Under the pieces are notes generated by a model. It saw only the letters and a list, made by a program, of their open reading frames with translations, had not been told where the DNA came from and made no database searches. From contig CAAGMF010000183.1 of NCBI GenBank assembly GCA_900770895.1, forward strand, positions 1 to 11,368: DNA of 11,368 nucleotides. The letters run 5' to 3'. Position numbers and translations under genes: made by a program. This DNA comes from an uncultured Mitsuokella sp. GTDB taxonomy: Bacteria; Bacillota; Negativicutes; Selenomonadales; Selenomonadaceae. Below, piece by piece: positions 1 through 6,849 of this stretch (position 1 is its first letter; every line of letters begins with the position of its first letter).

Positions 1-1
1 T

Positions 2-970
2 GTACTGGATCTGAGCTCAGGGCAGACCGCTTACTCGGACAGCGAGATGGAGATCAAGGACTCAATCGCTACATTTCTCGAAAAGCATATAGAGAAAAGC
101 TGGAGTAATCAGTCATCCAAGCCGGGACGCTTCTATGATGACAGCGAGCTGGCCGGCCAGGTACGCAGCTATGCTTCAGGCGAGATGGATTTCGTAGCGC
201 TGTCGCAGGCGATTGCCCGCAAGATCGAGGCTGTGCTGACGCATGCCGACGAGCTGGTATCGGCCGATGTCATAGTGGCTGATGTACGCATCGATGACCA
301 GCGCCAGCTTGTCATATTCAAATGCAACAGCCACATGGGCTTCACGCATCAGGTATATCAGACCGACGACGGTGTACAGACGGATATCGTGAATCATTAC
401 TCCATCATGCCGGGGCTGACGCAGCGCATGGATGAGTGGGCGTTCATCAATCTCGCGGACATGCAGCTCATCGTCGCAGCCAAGAAGTACAGCATCGATG
501 GCAACTCCATATTTGCGCTGCCGGAAATGGTACTGGAGGCCGACCTGCGCCCCTCGCCGCAGGAAGCGATGAAGAAGCTCAGTCAGACGGCGGCCAAGGT
601 CGCCGATGACTATGGCCGGGACAAGGTGGCCGTGGAGCAGGCGGTGAAGAACTATGTGACGGAAAGTATGCAGGCTGATGATGAGCTGGATGTCGCAGCC
701 GCGGCGCCGAAGATATTTGCCGACGATCCCGGTATGCAGCAACAGTTCCGCGAGGAGGTCCAGGAGGCCGGTTTCACAGAACCCGTGCGCATGGACCAGG
801 AGGCGACGCTGAAGAAAGTCTGCAAGCACAAGCTCAAGACAGATACCGGTATCGAGCTGTCCATACCCACGGATTATTTCGATAACACGGAGTACGTCGA
901 ATTCTACACGAATGATGATGGCACGCTGTCTATAACTCTGAAGCATATAGCCAGCATCATCAATAAATAA
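2..970 (+). CDS. Nucleoid-associated protein, NA37/YejK family (5'-truncated by window edge)
   Basis: The reading frame is open from base 2, so the ATG at 47 is an internal methionine and not the start. The 15 codons before it read VLDLSSGQTAYSDSE, which fits the 'H-I-L-D...L-S-D-x-E' opening of the NA37 family. About 322 residues are visible against roughly 335 for E. coli YejK (NdpA), so only about ten N-terminal residues are missing. Family members bind the nucleoid; their precise role in Firmicutes is not settled. Supporting features are the early helix 'FLEKHIEKSW', the central beta-rich part (DVIVADVRIDDQRQLVIFKCN), and a C-terminal strand pattern ending in a basic lysine tail. The stop is TAA at 968-970, and the next gene starts 18 bp later with its own ribosome binding site, so the two are probably co-transcribed. 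The promoter lies outside the window. The family call is by eye and fairly firm; the function is inferred from the family. Confidence 0.8.
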   Translation, partial: VLDLSSGQTAYSDSEMEIKDSIATFLEKHIEKSWSNQSSKPGRFYDDSELAGQVRSYASGEMDFVALSQAIARKIEAVLTHADELVSADVIVADVRIDDQRQLVIFKCNSHMGFTHQVYQTDDGVQTDIVNHYSIMPGLTQRMDEWAFINLADMQLIVAAKKYSIDGNSIFALPEMVLEADLRPSPQEAMKKLSQTAAKVADDYGRDKVAVEQAVKNYVTESMQADDELDVAAAAPKIFADDPGMQQQFREEVQEAGFTEPVRMDQEATLKKVCKHKLKTDTGIELSIPTDYFDNTEYVEFYTNDDGTLSITLKHIASIINK

Positions 971-991
971 AGCAAGGAGATCTTATTAGTG
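971..991 (+). promoter_or_regulatory. Ribosome binding site fixing a GTG start
   Basis: AAGGAGA at 974-980 lies 8 nt before GTG at 989-991. No ATG in that frame is comparably placed, so the PLP enzyme downstream is assigned a GTG start. Confidence 0.8.
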
Positions 992-2239
992 GCTTTTTCC
1001 GAAAAACTTTTGCAACTGAAACAGGAAGTACTGGAGCAGACGAAGGAGCAATTCGCCCGCATCGATGGTATCGCTGAGCAGAATACGCTCAAGGTGCTCG
1101 ATGCCATGCGCGAGTGCCGCGTGTCCGAGGCGCATTTCAATACGACGTCGGGCTACGCATATGATGATATCGGCCGGCAGAAGCTCGATGAGCTCTATGC
1201 CCATATATTCGGAGCCGAGCGGGCTCTCGTGCGCACGCAGTTCGTGTCCGGCACGCATGCACTGGCCACGGTGCTGTTCGGATTGCTGCGTCCGGGCGAT
1301 GAGCTGCTGTCGCTGACAGGGAAGCCTTATGATACGATGCAGACCGTCATCGGCTATGATAATCCGAGCCCAGGCTCGCTGAAGGAGTTCGGCGTGCTTT
1401 ACGATGAGCTGCCCATGATTGATGGGCGCGTGGACATGGACGGCATCGCGGGCAAGCTGAAGGACAATACGAAGGTCGTACTCATCCAGCGTTCGCGCGG
1501 CTACAGCATGCGCAATCCGCTGTCTATCGCTGATATCAAGGCGATAACGGCGCGTGTGCATGAGCTGAAGCCGGAGTGCATCTGCTTCGTCGATAACTGC
1601 TACGGCGAGTTCGTCGATACGCTGGAGCCGACCCAGGTCGGGGCTGACATCATGGCCGGTTCGCTCATAAAGAATCCCGGCGGTGGCATCGCACCTACCG
1701 GCGGCTACATAGCAGGACGGGACAAGCTCGTCGAGCTGACGTCCTATCGCCTGACGGCGCCGGGCATGGGGGATGAGCTCGGTGCCAGCCTCGCCAATAA
1801 CCGCCTGCTGTTCGAGGGGCTTTTCCTGGCTCCGCATGTCGTGGCCCAGGCCGTGAAGAGCGCAGTATTCGCAGCCGGCATATTCGCCGGACTCGGCTAT
1901 AAGACATTGCCGCTGCCGGATACGGAGCGCGGTGATATCATCCAGGCCATCGAGCTCGGCTCAGCCGAGAAGCTGATCGCGTTCTGCGGCGGCGTGCAGA
2001 AATATTCGCCGGTCGACTCCTATGCCGCTCCGGAGCCGTGGGATATGCCGGGCTACGCCGATAAGATCATCATGGCAGCCGGTACATTCGTGCAGGGGGC
2101 CTCGATCGAGTTCTCGGCCGACGGACCGCTGCGTGCGCCCTACAACGTCTACCTGCAGGGCGGCCTGACTTTCGAGTCCGCCTCATGGGGGATACTGGGG
2201 GCGGCTCAGGCCGTGCTCGACGTGGACAGCAAGAATTAA
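989..2239 (+). CDS. YnbB-like PLP-dependent enzyme (methionine gamma-lyase family, 'aluminium resistance protein')
   Basis: This 416-aa protein starts with GTG and has the length and motifs of the Met_gamma_lyase/YnbB family, fold-type I PLP enzymes related to cystathionine/methionine gamma-lyases. The predicted chemistry is cleavage or exchange at the gamma carbon of a sulphur amino acid; the true substrate is not known for most members. Visible landmarks are the conserved N-terminal 'HFNTTSGYAYDDIGR' (residues 49-63), a phosphate-binding type loop SGTHA (87-91), the cofactor-ring aspartate in 'FVDNCYGEF' (D202), and the presumed Schiff-base lysine K228 in 'GSLIKNPGGG'. The C-terminal 'RAPYNVYLQGGLTFE' is also typical. 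The old 'aluminium resistance' label for this family comes from weak phenotype data and should not be read as a function. It sits 18 bp after the NA37 gene and ends just before a strong bidirectional terminator. No residue of the active site looks lost. Confidence 0.85.
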   Translation: MAFSEKLLQLKQEVLEQTKEQFARIDGIAEQNTLKVLDAMRECRVSEAHFNTTSGYAYDDIGRQKLDELYAHIFGAERALVRTQFVSGTHALATVLFGLLRPGDELLSLTGKPYDTMQTVIGYDNPSPGSLKEFGVLYDELPMIDGRVDMDGIAGKLKDNTKVVLIQRSRGYSMRNPLSIADIKAITARVHELKPECICFVDNCYGEFVDTLEPTQVGADIMAGSLIKNPGGGIAPTGGYIAGRDKLVELTSYRLTAPGMGDELGASLANNRLLFEGLFLAPHVVAQAVKSAVFAAGIFAGLGYKTLPLPDTERGDIIQAIELGSAEKLIAFCGGVQKYSPVDSYAAPEPWDMPGYADKIIMAAGTFVQGASIEFSADGPLRAPYNVYLQGGLTFESASWGILGAAQAVLDVDSKN

Positions 2240-2260
2240 ATAAGTGCTTGGAAAAGACGA

Positions 2261-2299
2261 AAAGCCGCCTGGTCGGGAATGAACCCGCCGGGCGGCTTT
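2261..2299. terminator. Bidirectional intrinsic terminator between convergent genes
   Basis: The outer stem is AAAGCCGCC (2261-2269) paired with GGCGGCTTT (2291-2299). Pairing continues inward through GG/CC and CGGG/CCCG with a single T bulge, leaving a small loop. A-rich sequence on the left and T-rich sequence on the right give a U-tract in both directions. It lies 21 bp after the PLP enzyme (+) and 59 bp beyond the end of the nuclease gene (-), so it can serve both. Confidence 0.85.
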
Positions 2300-2357
2300 C
2301 TTCAGGTATGATGATTGTCGATGATACGTACAGCCATCAAGGGATGATCGATATTCC

Positions 2358-4169
2358 TTAGTTCAGATCGAGCTGGATTTCCAGCGGGTCGTGGTCGGAG
2401 ACGCGACCGTGCTCTTCCATGAATGGAGAGTTGACATGAACGATATCGAAGGTATAGCGATTGAGCAGGTTCTTGCTGACGATTATGTTGTCGAGAATCT
2501 GGTTGTTGCCATTATAGAAATAGGAATACCGGTCGGCCCAGTCATGGCGTGAGACGACGTTCGCCAGCTCGCTGCCCTCGAGTGTCTTTATGACCGGGGA
2601 AAACTCGTGGTCGTTGAAATCGCCGGTCAGTATGATGTTGAGATTAGGATTCTGGGCCAGTCCTTTGGCTACGAAGTCATGGATATCAGCAGCCAGCTTC
2701 AGACGTTTGGCCTCGGAGCGCAGCTGTACGGGCTGATGACTGCCATAGAGCGTATCATCGCCGCGCTTCGAATTCAGGTGATTGGCGATGATGACGAGGT
2801 CCTTGCCCTGGAACGTGAATTCAGCAGCCAGCGATTTGCGCGTATATTCGAATATAGGATTCTTCGGATCGATGCGGCCAGGATTGAGCTTCAGGTGACC
2901 ATTCTGCCAGCTTTCTGCATCATAGGTGCCGCCGGCCGGAGCTGATTTCAGCTGGACGCGCTGCGGATTGTAGAAATAGGCGACACGGATATTGGCACCG
3001 GGCTGACCGCCGTCCTCATTATCGGCAGGATTGATATTTACGAAATCGTAGGTGACATTACTGACGGCCTTTATGGCATCGGTCAGGTATTTGGCGCTCT
3101 TGTCGGCCTTGGTGTTGCCGGTATTGTCCTTGCCGTCATTGTCCTGCAGCTCGAGAACCGTGATGATATCAGGCAGGTTCAGGTCGTAGGCGATGGACTT
3201 GGCCAGGCGGTTGACCTTATTGGACGATGTATAGGCAGCGGAGAAGTTCTCGATATTATAAGAGGCAATCAGGAGCTTGCTCGGATCCGGCTTTATCGTC
3301 GATTTCTCGGGCTTCAACCCACCATCGACGATAGGCGGCAGCTGGTTCATGCGCGTTTCAACCTTATATACGCCGAAGCCATAGGTCACGACGCCGGTCA
3401 CATCGCCATTGATCCTGTCCGAGGCTTTTACGACGAGGTTCTTCGCATTGCCGCCCTGCAGCTGCAGGCAGATATGCTCCGGATGCTGGTCGTCAGCAGT
3501 GATCGAGAGACCGCCGCAGTTATTGTAGGGACCTTCATGGGACGAGGGAACGACGTAGATCTCGCCATAGCGCTGCGGTCCCAGGATGCGGGGATTTTTC
3601 ACCGTCACGCGCATGCCTTCGAGAGATTCCCAGAAATCGATGGCATCTTTCTCCGGATTGAAAACCTTCAGTCCGTCGCTGTCAATCGTCTTGCGGGGAA
3701 TTTTGCGATCGACGTCGAGGACGACTGGCTTCGGCAACTCGCTGCGGCCGAGCTGCTTGACTTTATCAGCCTTTATTTCAGTTATGGGCAAATCCGTCTC
3801 TTCGCGTCCCTTGTAGCCGCGGCCGAAGTATTCCTCGACCGTGCCTTCGACCTCGATCAGATCACCGATGCCGACCGATGAATTCGGTGCATAGACCAGG
3901 ATGCCATCCGAGGTCTTGTCATCGCCATCACCATTGTCTTGGATGAAGAAGGCTTTTTCGCTGTCGCGAAAGGTGACGACACCTTTGACTTTTACTTCCT
4001 TGCCCTTCATCGGTGAGTACTGGGCGGCGCCCTGTATATCGCCGATATGCGCTACTTCGAGAGCTGCAGCCTCGGTGCAGGCTGCCCCTCCATACAGACC
4101 GATGCCTGCTGCCACCAGCGACACCATGATTTTCGCTTTTAGAGAATGAAGCCGAAAGATGTTCACCAT
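2358..4169 (-). CDS. Exported OB-fold / endonuclease-exonuclease-phosphatase (EEP) family nuclease
   Basis: A 603-aa protein of the ExeM/NucH-like extracellular nuclease type. Residues 1-36 look like a signal peptide: basic start, hydrophobic core 'IMVSLVAAGIGLYGGAA', and Ala-rich cleavage region before LEVAH. An OB-fold-like domain follows at about 50-130 (KVKGVVTF...FFIQDNG...GILVYAP...GDLIEVEGTV). The EEP catalytic domain covers about 298-602 with all expected residues: N305 in SYNIENF, E340 in VLELQ, H464 and N466 in NHLNSK, D517 and N519 in TGDFND, D560-N561 in ILDNIIV, and D592-H593-D594 in VSDHDP. The predicted role is metal-dependent hydrolysis of DNA or RNA outside the cytoplasm, for nutrient or phosphate scavenging or biofilm DNA turnover. 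A phosphodiesterase acting on another substrate is possible. The ATG at 4167-4169 is preceded on its strand by GGAGG with good spacing. No anchoring motif (sortase, SLH) was seen. Confidence 0.88.
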   Translation of the reverse strand: MVNIFRLHSLKAKIMVSLVAAGIGLYGGAACTEAAALEVAHIGDIQGAAQYSPMKGKEVKVKGVVTFRDSEKAFFIQDNGDGDDKTSDGILVYAPNSSVGIGDLIEVEGTVEEYFGRGYKGREETDLPITEIKADKVKQLGRSELPKPVVLDVDRKIPRKTIDSDGLKVFNPEKDAIDFWESLEGMRVTVKNPRILGPQRYGEIYVVPSSHEGPYNNCGGLSITADDQHPEHICLQLQGGNAKNLVVKASDRINGDVTGVVTYGFGVYKVETRMNQLPPIVDGGLKPEKSTIKPDPSKLLIASYNIENFSAAYTSSNKVNRLAKSIAYDLNLPDIITVLELQDNDGKDNTGNTKADKSAKYLTDAIKAVSNVTYDFVNINPADNEDGGQPGANIRVAYFYNPQRVQLKSAPAGGTYDAESWQNGHLKLNPGRIDPKNPIFEYTRKSLAAEFTFQGKDLVIIANHLNSKRGDDTLYGSHQPVQLRSEAKRLKLAADIHDFVAKGLAQNPNLNIILTGDFNDHEFSPVIKTLEGSELANVVSRHDWADRYSYFYNGNNQILDNIIVSKNLLNRYTFDIVHVNSPFMEEHGRVSDHDPLEIQLDLN

Positions 4170-4206
4170 TGATTGCCTCCAGTTCTTATTGATTCTTATA
4201 TATCTA

Positions 4207-4224
4207 GTATTTTAGGTAAAATAC
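4207..4224. promoter_or_regulatory. Perfect 8-2-8 palindrome over the nuclease -10 (candidate operator)
   Basis: GTATTTTA-GG-TAAAATAC is an exact inverted repeat and covers the predicted -10. Two further dyads lie upstream: GACACGTGTC (4240-4249), next to the -35, and CTAGCGA-N5-TCGCTAG (4284-4302). I do not recognise the regulator. The half-site is not a standard Fur, Pho or CcpA box. Confidence 0.4.
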
Positions 4225-4238
4225 CGAGGCTAAGGCAA
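4209..4238 (-). promoter_or_regulatory. Predicted sigma-70 type promoter of the exported nuclease
   Basis: On the minus strand, -35 TTGCCT (4233-4238) and -10 TAAAAT (4209-4214) are separated by 18 nt. The promoter lies 40 bp upstream of the nuclease start. The -10 is embedded in a perfect inverted repeat (4207-4224), so the promoter is a plausible repressor target. Predicted by eye only. Confidence 0.5.
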
Positions 4239-4327
4239 GGACACGTGTCTTTATTTTTTAGCATCTCGTGCCTAGGGAAGCATCTAGCGATAAATTCGCT
4301 AGCAGCCAAAGCCCAGGGCAGGGGCAC

Positions 4328-4365
4328 AAAAAAAGAGCTCGTGGTCGATGGAGTCACGAGTTCTT
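4328..4365 (-). terminator. Intrinsic terminator after the sodium:solute symporter gene
   Basis: Arms 4335-4343 (GAGCTCGTG) and 4355-4363 (CACGAGTTC) pair with one G-U, extended by two A-T pairs. Seven A residues at 4328-4334 become a U7 tract on the minus strand. It lies about 20 bp beyond the symporter stop and uncouples that gene from the nuclease downstream. Confidence 0.85.
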
Positions 4366-4382
4366 CCGGATATCCTGATATG

Positions 4383-5783
4383 TTATTCCTCGACGGGGAT
4401 GGGTTCGTCCGTGTGATGATTGTTGTTCGATATCCAGCCGGGGATGAGCAGCAGCAGGCTGACGGTCAGGCCGATGAACAGCGGATGAATCGGACTGCCG
4501 ATGATCGCAGCGGCGATGGCACTGCCGGTGGACAGGAACATCGACGCTACGGCCCAGTGCGGCTCGATGGCATGCGGCGAGAATACCGCGATCGTCAGCG
4601 GCAGGAATATGCCACCGCCACGCAGTGCCATGGATAGGTAGTTCCAGAACAATATCTGGGAGTCGGCGTTCGCGATGGCGATGATGGCCGAGCAGGCGAT
4701 GACGACGAGCAGGAGCAGGCGGGCGATGAGGAGCTGCTTATTGACAGATGTTATTTTGAAAGCGCGGCACACGATATCGCGCGACAACATCGTGGCGATG
4801 CCGAGCGACAGACCGCCGATGGAACCGATCAGCGAGAGGACGATGCCGCCCATCGCGATGCTGCCCAGGAGGACCGGCTGATAATTCATGAGGTATGTCG
4901 GCAGTACCAGCAGAGCCGGGACCTCCGGGTGAACCGCCTGCATATACATGCCGATATAGGCGCAGGGGAGGCCGACCGGGATAGCGATGAGAGCTGCGGC
5001 AAAGGCACCGACCGAAGCCGTGCGCGGGTTCGAGGCTGAGAATATAGCCTGTATGTAGCTCTGCGTGCAGAGCATGCCGACGATGAGCGAGAACAGATTG
5101 ACGAGGATGCTCGATGTGCTGATGCCGAATATGCTGAACCAGCCGTCCGGGATGGCGCTCATGGCCACCGGATCGCTGTGCAGCGAATATACCGCATAGC
5201 CACCGGAGATCAGGAGGCTGACCCAGATGATGGCCATCTTCAGAATGCCGCCGACGCCGGCACTTTTCATGCCTCCGAAGAATGTATAGCCGGCAACCAT
5301 GATCATGAGTATGATAGCTGCCATCCAGGCAGGTACACCGAGCAGGGCGACGAGAATGCCGATGCCAGGCAGGGTGCTGGCTACGGCGCTGAAGAGAATG
5401 CCGAGCGAGGAAACGACCGAGGCAAATGTCCCGGCCGGCTTGCCGTAGTTCAATAAGAGATATTGCGATATAGTCTCGAGAGCTGTCCGACGCAGAGGAC
5501 TAGCATAGAACAGCCCCATGATGATGAGTGCGACACCGCTGCCGATGGAGAACCACCAGGCCGAGAGACCGATAGAGGCAGCCAGTTGCGAGGTGCCGAC
5601 GGTAGCACCGCCACCGACACAGGTACCGGCGATACTGCCAGCTACCAGCGAAACACCAGCCGAGCGACCGCCGAGACTATAACCCTCAGCCGATCGTACC
5701 GACCGCGACGACCATATGCCAGCACCCAGGACAATAGCGATGGTTGCGACGATTATGGCCAGCTGTAAAAAAGAAATATCCAT
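4383..5783 (-). CDS. Sodium:solute symporter (SSS) family transporter, substrate unknown
   Basis: A 466-aa, highly hydrophobic protein with about 13 membrane segments and the LeuT-fold order of the SSS family. It is an inner-membrane secondary transporter predicted to use a Na+ or H+ gradient to take up an organic solute. Family landmarks are the early 'SAEGYSLGGRSAG' loop (31-43), 'GSIAGTCVGGGATVGT' in TM2 (49-64), 'GYTFFGGMKSAG' (165-176), 'TQSYIQAIFSASNPRTA' (240-256) and 'ATMLSRDIV' ending TM8 (330-338). The C-terminus is hydrophilic (NNNHHTDEPIPVEE). By eye, one of the two Na2-site serines known from vSGLT is a glycine here (G320), with S321 kept, so ion coupling is uncertain. The ATG at 5781-5783 follows a GGGAGGA ribosome binding site on its strand. 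Substrate cannot be read from the sequence, and no metabolic neighbour suggests one. Confidence 0.85.
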   Translation of the reverse strand: MDISFLQLAIIVATIAIVLGAGIWSSRSVRSAEGYSLGGRSAGVSLVAGSIAGTCVGGGATVGTSQLAASIGLSAWWFSIGSGVALIIMGLFYASPLRRTALETISQYLLLNYGKPAGTFASVVSSLGILFSAVASTLPGIGILVALLGVPAWMAAIILMIMVAGYTFFGGMKSAGVGGILKMAIIWVSLLISGGYAVYSLHSDPVAMSAIPDGWFSIFGISTSSILVNLFSLIVGMLCTQSYIQAIFSASNPRTASVGAFAAALIAIPVGLPCAYIGMYMQAVHPEVPALLVLPTYLMNYQPVLLGSIAMGGIVLSLIGSIGGLSLGIATMLSRDIVCRAFKITSVNKQLLIARLLLLVVIACSAIIAIANADSQILFWNYLSMALRGGGIFLPLTIAVFSPHAIEPHWAVASMFLSTGSAIAAAIIGSPIHPLFIGLTVSLLLLIPGWISNNNHHTDEPIPVEE

Positions 5784-5825
5784 GAAATAAATCCTCCCAT
5801 AAGGCGACGCGAAAAATATAACTTC

Positions 5826-5853
5826 ATTCTACTCCCCAAACCAGGAAAATCAA
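5826..5853 (-). promoter_or_regulatory. Possible promoter of the symporter gene
   Basis: On the minus strand, TTGATT (5848-5853) and TAGAAT (5826-5831) are separated by 16 nt, 42 bp upstream of the ATG. Just upstream is a dyad, CAGTTG-CCT-CAACTG (5866-5880), and a tandem AAAACCG repeat (5886-5892, 5894-5900). The match is moderate. Confidence 0.35.
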
Positions 5854-5865
5854 GAGGTTTCAGCA

Positions 5866-5880
5866 CAGTTGCCTCAACTG
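5866..5880. promoter_or_regulatory. Perfect 6-3-6 inverted repeat upstream of the symporter (candidate operator)
   Basis: CAGTTG-CCT-CAACTG is exact and centred about 20 bp upstream of the predicted symporter -35, a position suited to an activator or to a regulator shared with the divergent MBL gene. The regulator is unknown. Confidence 0.3.
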
Positions 5881-6010
5881 ATAACAAAACCGGAAAACCG
5901 AATTTGGCAACCGTTCCTATCAATAAAATAAAGCTTTCGTTGGTCATACTTAAGTAGAAAAGAAGGATAACGATAGCTACATTTTTTTCTGGTCATCAGT
6001 AGCTGATAGA

Positions 6011-6019
6011 TGGTATAAT
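6011..6019 (+). promoter_or_regulatory. Extended -10 promoter of the MBL hydrolase gene
   Basis: TGgTATAAT is a perfect extended -10. The -35 region is poor (GGTCAT at 17 nt spacing), as is usual for extended -10 promoters. It leaves a leader of about 40 nt before the ATG at 6066, with AGGAGGA at 6051-6057 as ribosome binding site. Confidence 0.6.
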
Positions 6020-6065
6020 GACTGAGAAATGGTGCTGAGGACTATGAGGCAGGAGGAATTGCTAT

Positions 6066-6710
6066 ATGATATATACCGTAGTCGTAGATAGATTTATCGC
6101 AACGAATTGCTACATATATGTGAATGATATGACGAAACATGGCTGGATCATCGATCCGGGGGCGGAGGCTGACAAGTTGCTGAGGTTCGTCGCTGATAAG
6201 GGGATCACGATAGAGAAGATACTGCTAACGCATGGGCATTTCGATCATATATCGGCGGCTCCGCAGCTCCAGAAGGCCTGGGGCGGTATAGAGATCTGCA
6301 TGCAGAAGAATGGATATCAGTATGCCCAGAATCCGCAATGGAATCTGTCAGCGATGAATGGTGAACCGGTCGTGCTCGACGATGTGACCTATATAGAGGA
6401 TGACAGCGACCTCGTTCTGTCGGATGGTTCATTGAAGCTGCACATGCTGCCGGTGCCGGGTCATACGAGTGATGGCTGCCTTTACTACAGTGCGGCTGAT
6501 GGTGTAGCTTTCGTCGGCGACTCGGTATTCCGGGACAGCTATGGCCGCACGGATATGTACGGTGGCGATGAGGAGACGCTGCTGCGCAGTATCATGGCAA
6601 ACGTGCTGACCCTGCCCGACGATACCGTACTGCTGAACGGCCATACCGAGCCGACGACCGTCGGCTATGAGAAAAAACAGCCTTGGTATCAGCCATACAG
6701 GAAGGCCTGA
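6066..6710 (+). CDS. MBL-fold metallo-hydrolase, glyoxalase II-like
   Basis: A 214-aa single-domain metallo-beta-lactamase fold protein, cytoplasmic, with no signal peptide. The binuclear metal site is complete: H56-x-H58-x-D60-H61 in 'THGHFDH', H133 in 'PGHTSDG', D152 in 'GDSVF' and H193 in 'NGHT'. This matches the short glyoxalase II-like (YcbL-type) subgroup, which hydrolyses thioesters; the C-terminal substrate-binding domain of true glyoxalase II is absent. The natural substrate is therefore unknown. The start is set by AGGAGGA 8 nt upstream. It has its own promoter and is followed by a hairpin before the P-type ATPase, so any co-transcription with the ATPase would be by readthrough only. 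Confidence 0.88.
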   Translation: MIYTVVVDRFIATNCYIYVNDMTKHGWIIDPGAEADKLLRFVADKGITIEKILLTHGHFDHISAAPQLQKAWGGIEICMQKNGYQYAQNPQWNLSAMNGEPVVLDDVTYIEDDSDLVLSDGSLKLHMLPVPGHTSDGCLYYSAADGVAFVGDSVFRDSYGRTDMYGGDEETLLRSIMANVLTLPDDTVLLNGHTEPTTVGYEKKQPWYQPYRKA

Positions 6711-6752
6711 AGAATAATTGATACATATGAACATATAAAAATAGACTGAAAA

Positions 6753-6793
6753 AAATGCTCGGCAGGGGGTTGCAAAATCAGTGCCGGGCATTT
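6753..6793. terminator. Hairpin after the MBL gene that contains the ATPase promoter
   Basis: A 12-bp stem (6753-6764 with 6782-6793, one G-U) has a 17-nt loop. On the plus strand the following sequence is only TTTATAAT, a weak U-tract; on the minus strand a run of seven T follows the stem. It may stop transcription from the MBL gene. The -35 of the ATPase promoter lies in the loop and its -10 starts at the last base of the right arm. Confidence 0.5.
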
Positions 6794-6798
6794 ATAAT
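6770..6798 (+). promoter_or_regulatory. Predicted promoter of the P1B ATPase
   Basis: TTGCAA (6770-6775) and a consensus TATAAT (6793-6798) are separated by an ideal 17 nt. Transcription would start near 6805, giving a leader of about 45 nt. Confidence 0.65.
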
Positions 6799-6810
6799 AG
6801 ACTTATAAAT
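6790..6810. promoter_or_regulatory. Perfect 8-5-8 inverted repeat over the ATPase -10 and start site (candidate operator)
   Basis: ATTTATAA-TAGAC-TTATAAAT is exact and overlaps the -10 and the probable transcription start, which is the classic place for a repressor site. The half-sites resemble PerR/Fur-type AT-rich half-sites, but the spacing is not that of a canonical Per box. A metal-responsive repressor would fit the gene. No regulator is encoded nearby. Confidence 0.45.
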
Positions 6811-6849
6811 GAATGATTGCTCATATGTTACAGATAGGGAGAGAGCTCT

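Noticed and set aside
4173..4637. Plus-strand open frame of 154 codons starting in the nuclease promoter region
   Set aside because: It runs through the symporter terminator and into the symporter coding region in antisense; the translation is polar and low-complexity with no ribosome binding site.
5753..5947. 64-codon minus-strand frame overlapping the symporter start
   Set aside because: No ribosome binding site, overlaps the symporter gene by 31 bp, and spans the predicted symporter promoter.
6711..6849. Metal riboswitch (NiCo/czcD type) in the ATPase leader
   Set aside because: The predicted leader is only about 45 nt and lacks a multi-helix junction; the dyads are better explained as DNA sites or a terminator.
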